Source: Mikania micrantha (Eukaryota > Streptophyta > Magnoliopsida > Asterales > Asteraceae). Taken from it: a stretch of 64,000 bases of DNA. How positions within the stretch are numbered: position 1 is the stretch's first letter; each line of letters starts with the position of its first letter. Made by a program: the position numbers and the translations under genes. The stretch spans positions 66,822,187 through 66,886,186 of the forward strand of contig CM018683.1 in assembly GCA_009363875.1 (NCBI GenBank), read 5' to 3'. A model generated the notes under the pieces. The model had not been told where the DNA came from, ran no database searches, and saw nothing but the letters and a program-made list of their open reading frames with translations. Shown in pieces: positions 58,149-64,000 of the stretch.

Positions 58149-58441
58149 GACTCCAACTCAGATTCATCACTTGATAGATGGTGCAGGTGCTGAGGGTGGT
58201 AGAAATGGGGCTGGATACTGGAATATTCATTTTATTCATTAAGTGCAACACCTACCAAGAAATGAGCAATGCATAAATAATTACGTTATATAATAATATA
58301 GGCGGCAATTTTACTTCAAATAAATTCATTTTGTTCATCCACATTAAAAAAATATATACCTGTGTATAGAAGCGAGGAACTGCAATTAGAGCATTTAAGA
58401 TGTTGGTCAAGATGTTTCCATATGGTTGTGGGTATGCATAT

Positions 58442-58981
58442 CTACATTTGTATAAGTTAGTTTACAAACAGGCCAGAAACAAAAAGATCCTTATAAATTA
58501 GTTTATTAGCTAATTTACACAATTAGCACACCACATTAGCATATCATGTCAATGTTTTAAAAATAATTCACATCGTTGAAATAAAATTGAAACTTGAGTG
58601 GTTAAACCTCTTGAAAAAAGTCTTGAGAATAATTCAAGATTTTGATAATTGATGTTCAATAATTAAGGTGATCATATCTTCCAACTGCATCTGAGAATAA
58701 TTCATGATTTTGATTTTAAATATATATGAAGATTTCCCTCATAATACACTAAAGTTTATTATCAATTTGCTTAATGTTGATGCATTTGCATCAATCAGAA
58801 TCATATCTTCAAATTGCATCCAAATCATAACAATACATAGGGCGGACAGTACGAAAAACTATTATCTAAATTACACTAATGATACCATATATAGATGACA
58901 AAATAACACAATCTAAAGCAATCTGAAGTACAAAAATAGGCTTTATTCATTACAAATGTACATTTAGGAACACAAGCTTTA
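58442..58981. other. Probable intron of the U11/U12-65K-like gene
   Basis: AT-rich, no coding. It precedes the exon at 58360-58441 on the minus strand. The first RNA-binding domain of the gene was not found here or to the right. Confidence 0.4.
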
Positions 58982-59617
58982 TGTGTGAATGATGACGGGG
59001 GTCAGTACACCCCTTTGGCCGAGCTAAGGGACATCCCAGCTATCACCCAGCTCGGACAAAGGTTGGCACAGCCACCTTCAGCTCAAACCGTCAACAACAA
59101 AAGTGAACCTGGAAAAGACATCATGACCACTGGATAAGAGGAGTGATCATACAAATGGGGAAAGTCTGCAAAGAGTTTCCACATAGAAAGTAACAATCAA
59201 CCTTTCTCATGCAAGTTCCTGCAAAAGTGTCACTGCAGGATTCGCAGGACATGACTACTTCTTGACAGGATTGAGACAAGTGGGTGATAAGTCAAACATT
59301 AACACCAAATTGGAAGGATTACCACAATCAAGGCATGCAAATGAGATCAATAGAAGATAAGGTCTTGAAAGGGAAGATGCTCATCGATCAAGGCCAAGGC
59401 TCAACAACTATAAAGGGGGGACTTGAAGATTCAAACGGTACAACACATTGAACTCATACTTTCTCACTACTTTCATACATTCAGTTGTTATCTTCTCCTC
59501 CTACAACCGGTTCTTATTCTCACGCCGGAGTCCCTGTGGTGAGACTAACGGTGCGTTTTGTGGTGATCTTAGGAGATCCAGGTCATCCGCCGGACTCAGG
59601 AGACGGTTACAGCAACA
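58982..59617 (+). repeat. 5' LTR of the truncated gypsy element
   Basis: About 636 bp from tgtgtgaatgatgacggggg to ggttacagcaaca, directly followed by the PBS. The exact left base (58982 or 58984) is uncertain. Confidence 0.8.
59409..59416 (+). promoter_or_regulatory. TATA box in the LTR
   Basis: tataaagg preceded by caac and followed by a G run and a cttgaag stretch; about 200 bases before the LTR end, the expected place for the element promoter. Confidence 0.7.
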
Positions 59618-59636
59618 TTGGCGCCCACCATGGGGC
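59618..59636 (+). other. Primer-binding site
   Basis: ttggcgcccaccatggggc, the ttggcgccc class typical for Tat/Athila elements, abutting the LTR. Confidence 0.85.
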
Positions 59637-59734
59637 AGAATTTTACATAGCTCACAAGTAAGATACTCCCTACTCATTTTGATACTGTACTCATTGTCCC
59701 ATCATTCGCTGAAAATCGTCCACGCCTACAAAGC

Positions 59735-61057
59735 ATGGACGAAGCTGGAAACACTAAAAACCGGCTGCGAGACTCACCCATAATTGCCGACATGATCGAA
59801 CTCACTCCCGAGGGAGTACGTGATAACTTCCCTCGGTTGCAAGAGTTGGTAAACAACTACGTAAGAGAAGAACGCCTCAGGGGAGTGAGGGTTCGACTGG
59901 CGTATGAAGGAGACTCTTCTTTGCCCTTAACACCACCACACCCAAGTGGTAATGATCCTCAGACATCCTTCCCTGCCCAGACAGACACAACTACCAACGC
60001 TATAACCCTCATACCAGCCCAAATTTCTGAAGCAAATACCCAAGCTTTCTTGGGTCTCTTAGAACCACCCCGAATGGAAGTTTTGCCTTTAATCACAAAC
60101 CTACCGTTACAATCCATACTATTGAATACCCCTTATGCCAACCCTTTTGCCACATACTCCGTGCCTTTGCCCCACATGCCAGTCAGTACTAGTTACCCGG
60201 GAGAACAACACTTTGGCCCTGCAACTGCACAATCCGGAGACCAGGGCATTACCCCACAATGCTGGCAAAACCCGTATTGGCAAGCTTACCCATACCAAGG
60301 TTATCCCAGCTATGGTTTAGCCGGGATGCCTTATGCCATGACACAAGGCTTCAGTATACCATCGTTTGTTACCCCAGCTGTCACACAGCCTTTGGCTCAA
60401 CCAATCTTTAACAACGCAGACCTTTCACAACCATATGTTCCAACTACCCATACAAAATTTTCAGCCCGGATCGCAAACTTTGCCTTCCCACCAAAAACTA
60501 AAATGCTAGAAAATATCAAAACCTATGATGGGTTGGGTGATCCGGACGATCACCTGGAACTTTTCTCGGGGGCAGCCACCGTGGAAAGATGGTGTTTGCC
60601 ATTATGGTGTCACATGTTCTCACAAACGCTGGTGGGCCCAGCAAGGCTATGGTTTAACAGTCTGCCAGACGGCAGCATTGACACGTTTGAAGACCTTAGC
60701 AGGAAGTTCTTGGCAAATTTCGTTCAGCAGAAGCGATATACACGGGATCCGGTAGAGCTGCACAATATAAAGCAAAAAGAGGATGAGGACCTCCGAGCCT
60801 TCATGGAGCAGTACAAGCTAGAAAGCCTTAGCATCGATGGTGCCACCGAACAAATGCGAGTCTTAGGATTCATACATGGGGTTCGTCCGAGACAACTAGT
60901 GGAGGACCTTAACCGAAAAATTCCAAAGACTATTGAGGAAGCTATGGAACGGACAGAGGCCTTTGTCCGTGGAAAGGAGGCAGCTCAAATAATGGACGCC
61001 GCAAGAAAGCCGAGTCACAACCACAAAAAAGCTCACCTCCACGGTCACGCACCTTGA
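59735..61057 (+). pseudogene. Gypsy Gag (Tat/Athila type), N-terminal and capsid part
   Basis: A 440-residue frame starting MDEAGNTKNRLRDS, 117 bases after the PBS. The first 240 residues are Pro/Gln/Tyr-rich. The retrotransposon gag domain is at about residues 255-390: KTYDGLGDPDDHLELF, ARLWFNSLPDGSIDTFEDL, YTRDPVELHNIKQKEDEDL, RAFMEQYKLE. The frame ends TGA at 61055-61057, but the next frame is open through the same point and carries on with the nucleocapsid, so I infer a one-base indel near the A run at 61024-61030. Gag forms the particle for reverse transcription. Confidence 0.88.
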
Positions 61058-61992
61058 GGTTCACACCTTTTAATCGACGGTCTAACTCACGATCCTATGA
61101 CACTCATAGGTCGTACAATCGTGCTAACTATTCACCAAGGGCTCAAGAGGACGATAAAGATAAGATGCAATTTACAGCATTGACAAAATCCCCCAAGGAA
61201 ATTCTAGCAACAGAGGAAGCACGGTTCAGCTTCAGGCCACCTAAGCCCCTACCAAGAGCTGCAGCAGAAAGGAACCCCAATAAGTTCTGCGACTTCCATG
61301 GCGAAACCGGCCACCACACGAACGACTGTTTCCAGCTAAAGAAACGCATCGAAGCAGCGGTCAAATCCGGAGAGCTAGCCCATCTAATCAAAGACATCAA
61401 AGGTAAGAAAGGGCCGGTGGAAAAGAGCGATGCTAGCAAAGACAAAGGAAAGAAAGCTGAAGTATTAATGGTGGCGCAATCAGACACGGATGCCAAGAAA
61501 AGCAAACAAATTTGGAAGCCTTGGATGCGGGTAAAGATCGACTTTCCACCCACACCTCCAGTGACAAAACAGTCCGCCCCAATACTGGTCAACGCCAGGG
61601 TGGACGGACAAAACGTCCACCGGGTATATTGGGATGGAGGAAGTGCGGTTGAACTTATGTATGAGCACTGTTTCCTACAGTTAGATAAGGAGACGCAGAA
61701 ACATTTACAACCACATGAAACAGCCCTGGTTGGGTTTTCAGGAGAAACGGTCACTCCCTTTGGAGAAATAGCCTTGCAAATGACCCTCGGAGCAGGAAAA
61801 TTTAAACGGACTGAAAGCATCACATTTTTGGTGATTCGGTCTCCATCTCGGTACAACATTATCATGGGGCGCCTGGGAATCATCACTTTTGGCGCTATTG
61901 TGTCCACCGCCCATTCAATGATAAAGTTCCCAACCAAAGCTGGCATCTGCACACTCATGTCACAGTCAGAGCATATGTTCGTAGAAAGATAG
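61030..61992 (+). pseudogene. Gypsy nucleocapsid and protease region (continuation of gag)
   Basis: In the frame shifted from gag. After an Arg/Ser-rich stretch (RFTPFNRRSNSRSYDTH) comes a CHHC zinc knuckle CDFHGETGHHTNDC, the variant used by Tat elements in place of CCHC. A Lys-rich linker follows. The protease region has VYWDGGSAVELMY, where the usual D-[EG]-GSSA is nearly kept, and SPSRYNIIMGRLGI, the conserved later motif. The frame ends at 61992. There is no ATG at its start, which agrees with it being the downstream part of a frameshifted gag-pro. Confidence 0.85.
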
Positions 61993-61993
61993 A

Positions 61994-62589
61994 CCATGCA
62001 GCCGCGCTAAGCCAAGGGCTTAGCATCAATATCAAATGTCCGAATCAGCTAATCCGCATCGGCCCTGACTTAACTCCCCAAGGACGACATGACTTAACCA
62101 AACTTCTACACAAAAGCCAAGACGTGTTTGCATGGACGCCGGACGACATGACAGGCGTACCACGGTACATCTCCGAACATTCTTTAAACATAAATGTGCA
62201 GGCACAGACGGTGGTCCAGAAGAAAAGAGGCATGGCAGCAGATCGCGGCAAAGCTGTTTGCAACGAAGTGGACAAGCTAGTCAACGCAGGGATACTGAGT
62301 GAGGTGCACTATCATACATGGGTAGCAAACCCAGTGATGGTCAAGAAGTCAGACGGCAGTTGGCACATGTGTGTCGACTTTAAAGATCTCAACAAAGCTT
62401 GCCCTAAAGATTGCTACCCTTTACCAGAAATTGACCTCAAAGTGGACTCTTTGGCAGGTTACAATTTTAAATGTTTTCTCGATGCTTATAAATGTTATCA
62501 CCAGGTCCAGATGCGAAAAGAAGATGAAGAAAAAACCTCCTTTCATAATCCAAAGGGCATATTTTGTTACACTAAAATGCCTTTTGAAC
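61994..62589 (+). pseudogene. Gypsy reverse transcriptase, N-terminal part, truncated
   Basis: The linker and start of RT: FAWTPDDMTGVPRYISEHSL, then the fingers VDKLVNAGILSEV, MVKKSDGSWHMCVDFKDLNKA, palm start CYPLPEIDLKVDSLAG, FLDAYKCYHQVQM and FCYTKMPF. The [FY]xDD catalytic motif lies beyond the break and is absent. Homology stops at about 62585-62589; the open frame runs on to 62795 without any similarity to RT. The break may be a deletion or a recombination join. Confidence 0.85.
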
Positions 62590-63214
62590 TCCATATTAAA
62601 TTTAAGCACAGGTCAAGATCATTTAAGCTTCAACTGTGCTCATCTCTATATTATCAAGCTGATCTAGATCTAAGCAACTTGTGTATGGTTAAAAATAACA
62701 CAAACATGAAAAATGCAAGCTACAAAATTAGGTTTTATTCACACACAATTTGTTTAAAATCCTACAACTATGGTCAAAAAATAGCATATCGCTAATAGGT
62801 ACATTACTTTCATAATTATAACATCTTGATCGACAACATGCGAGTCCTACGTATTTGAGATAATCCACATGAAATCGTATACTATACATCTTGATTACTA
62901 TGATATCTTACATAATCGAAACTTCTAGCGATACCAAAAAAAATTATACCTAGAAGGTGATTACGAAGACGATTAACAACGTCGAAGGAGAATCGGATCT
63001 GAGTTGTGAATTCGCCGTATGAACAAGCTTGATAGGGTGTGAAATCGCCACACCAATTTGAGACCAGGTGGACAAATAATGGCGGAATTTAAGTCTGAGT
63101 CTTGTTTTTAGGGTTAAAACTAATTATTTGGGGAAAATATTCTAAGTTGCCGCCTACAACTTTTTTTCTTTTTTCTTTATGAATGCATCAGACCTTTTTA
63201 ATTATTCTTGTTTG
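62590..63214. other. No recognised gene; possible 5' leader exon on the minus strand
   Basis: 62590-62940 is AT-rich and intron-like. On the minus strand 63080-62950 reads as a CT- and GA-mixed leader ending caccttctag-gtataa, which looks like a non-coding first exon with a GT donor. It could be the start of the U11/U12-65K-like gene, but there is no coding support. Confidence 0.3.
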
Positions 63215-63508
63215 TGTTATAGATTTTATATATATTGAAAGATATTGGATGAAAGCTTTTCCAACACTCCAAATTTATATGGACATATTTTTAGACTAAG
63301 CATTAAATGTTCTTGTTTCTTGTCTCCCAAAAGGCAACTTTTTTGTAGTATAAATACCACTTCAATGTGAAGAAGAAAATGCACCTCTTGTATACAATCC
63401 AAAGTGTTATACAATTCTCTCTTCTTCTCTCTAAATTCTCTTCTGTCTTTCTCTTCTAATCTTCTCTAAAAATTGTTAATGTGAGCTAATCATAGTTATA
63501 TTATAACA
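63215..63508 (+). repeat. Copia 5' LTR (Ale/Retrofit-like)
   Basis: From tgttatagattttat to gttatattataaca, with a TATA box tataaata at 63349-63356, a long CT-rich leader (ttctctcttcttctctct) and the following word cgttatcagcatgaag, close to the acacgttatcagcacga sequence that commonly follows LTRs of this copia group. Confidence 0.65.
63349..63356 (+). promoter_or_regulatory. TATA box in the copia LTR
   Basis: tataaata, followed about 70 bases later by CT-rich leader sequence. Confidence 0.65.
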
Positions 63509-64000
63509 CGTTATCAGCATGAAGAGTTCTTAAATTATAATTAAGAAGATCATTAAAAGCACAAGTCATCCATCAAAGGTAATCTCTTTATTAATAACAA
63601 CTTATATAAAACTCTAAGAAGTTAATTACCATAATGAATAAAATAACTATCCAAGACTTAGTATTATGGACATTTGATAATCATGGGACTACTAACAATC
63701 TAACTTTTATTTATGTGTCTAACTTTTTATTTTTATGTCAACTAACTTTTACTAATGTTACTAACATTTATTTATGCATACTAACATCTTATTCTTATGC
63801 TAACATTTATATGCTAACATTTATTTATGTATACTAACATTTATTCATGTATACTAACATTTATTTTCATGTTAACAATACTAACAACTTTATGCTAACA
63901 TTGATATTAACCTTTATTAGTATGCTAACGTTTTATTATATATATGCTAACGTTTGTTTATATTTGGTAACAATTTTTTTTCTCTTTACTCATATTCTTT
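63509..64000 (+). repeat. Copia leader followed by a degenerate CTAACATTTATT repeat
   Basis: A frame starting at 63634 (MNKITIQDLVLWTF) sits where gag should start, but it soon runs into an irregular array of tatgctaacatttatt-like words (63700-63970) with no further gag similarity. The element is degenerate or interrupted, and continues beyond the window. Confidence 0.5.

Larger units (their letters stand above)
52779..58441 (-). pseudogene. U11/U12-65K: U11/U12-65K-like minor spliceosome protein gene, decayed and split
   Basis: Exon pieces on the minus strand, in gene order: 58360-58441 (YAYPQPYGNILTNI ... VPRFYTQ, 82 bp, clean AG and GT borders); 58149-58217 plus 53413-53422 (SSDESELESSHE then a GT donor); about 53036-53145 (GSRRKRIKREAIVD, then GLKPAALTPKEIPLIKKN); about 52779-52945 (PFASVEELEHGKLPQE ... 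LSLPMFK, GT donor). These match the linker between the two RNA-binding domains of plant U11/U12-65K (RNPC3 in animals), which bridges U11 and U12 snRNPs. Both RNA-binding domains are missing here. A copia element splits the second exon, the third needs a frame change, and the fourth has an in-frame TAG. Identification is from memory of the family. Confidence 0.72.
58982..62589 (+). mobile_element. Tat/Athila-type gypsy element, 3'-truncated
   Basis: 5' LTR 58982-59617, PBS, gag, protease region and the first part of RT in the plus orientation. Coding stops inside RT right after MPF at about 62585; the following DNA is unrelated. The rest of pol, the PPT and the 3' LTR are absent. Confidence 0.85.

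Noticed and set aside
61143..61997. Long minus-strand frame of 284 residues
   Set aside because: Mirror of the nucleocapsid/protease coding on the plus strand, which has clear motifs; the minus frame has none.
63634..63837. Frame starting MNKITIQDLVLWTF as a complete gene
   Set aside because: Position suits a copia gag start, but after about 20 residues it is a translation of the ctaacatttatt repeat.

Overview
This is plant nuclear DNA, most likely from a eudicot with a transposon-rich genome. It is AT-rich, its genes are split by GT-AG introns, and most of the window is nested transposable elements. The gypsy LTR style (TGTCACACCCC starts, 2-3 kb LTRs) reminds me of Asteraceae, but that is an impression and not a proof. 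I see no intact single-copy host gene. The host-derived pieces are two copies of an ankyrin/PGG-domain membrane protein gene (copy 1 partial, copy 2 a pseudogene) and a decayed, transposon-split gene for a minor-spliceosome protein (U11/U12-65K type).

Layout. 1-4672: old gypsy LTR relics, including a GGTTCGG-rich stretch and a composite LTR with a primer-binding site. 4673-15916: a nearly complete, young Ty3/gypsy element (Tekay-like chromovirus, minus strand) with two 2.1 kb LTRs, a 5-bp target duplication (ccata), initiator-Met-tRNA PBS, PPT, gag, pol, and an extra sense ORF upstream of gag. 15917-20379: older LTR relics and a probable copia LTR. 20380-27415 and 28855-44770: a local tandem duplication, each unit carrying an upstream repeat and an ankyrin/PGG gene. 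Unit 1 later received a solo LTR (20822-23714, duplication ttact). Unit 2 received a 12.7 kb Tat-type gypsy complex (29189-41873, duplication atacc) and a 618-bp palindromic LTR-like element (42805-43422, duplication aagag).

44769-45781: a hAT-like candidate. 46008-51300: three abutting Helitron-type elements, one with a fragment of Helitron helicase and one with exon-like fragments. 51301-52687: gypsy LTR end. 52779-58441: U11/U12-65K-like pseudogene on the minus strand, cut by a copia-type element with only a gag remnant (53423-58143, duplication gagaa). 58982-62589: 5' part of a Tat/Athila-type gypsy element cut off inside reverse transcriptase. 63215-64000: a copia LTR and degenerate leader.

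How the parts work together: the gypsy and copia elements are or were copy-and-paste units in which gag (capsid), protease, reverse transcriptase, RNase H and integrase act on RNA transcribed from the LTR. The Tat complex also holds an antisense, intron-bearing gene with a 'putative gypsy type transposon' domain, present twice, which is the least ordinary coding feature here. All boundaries were found by eye, and no database search was possible.
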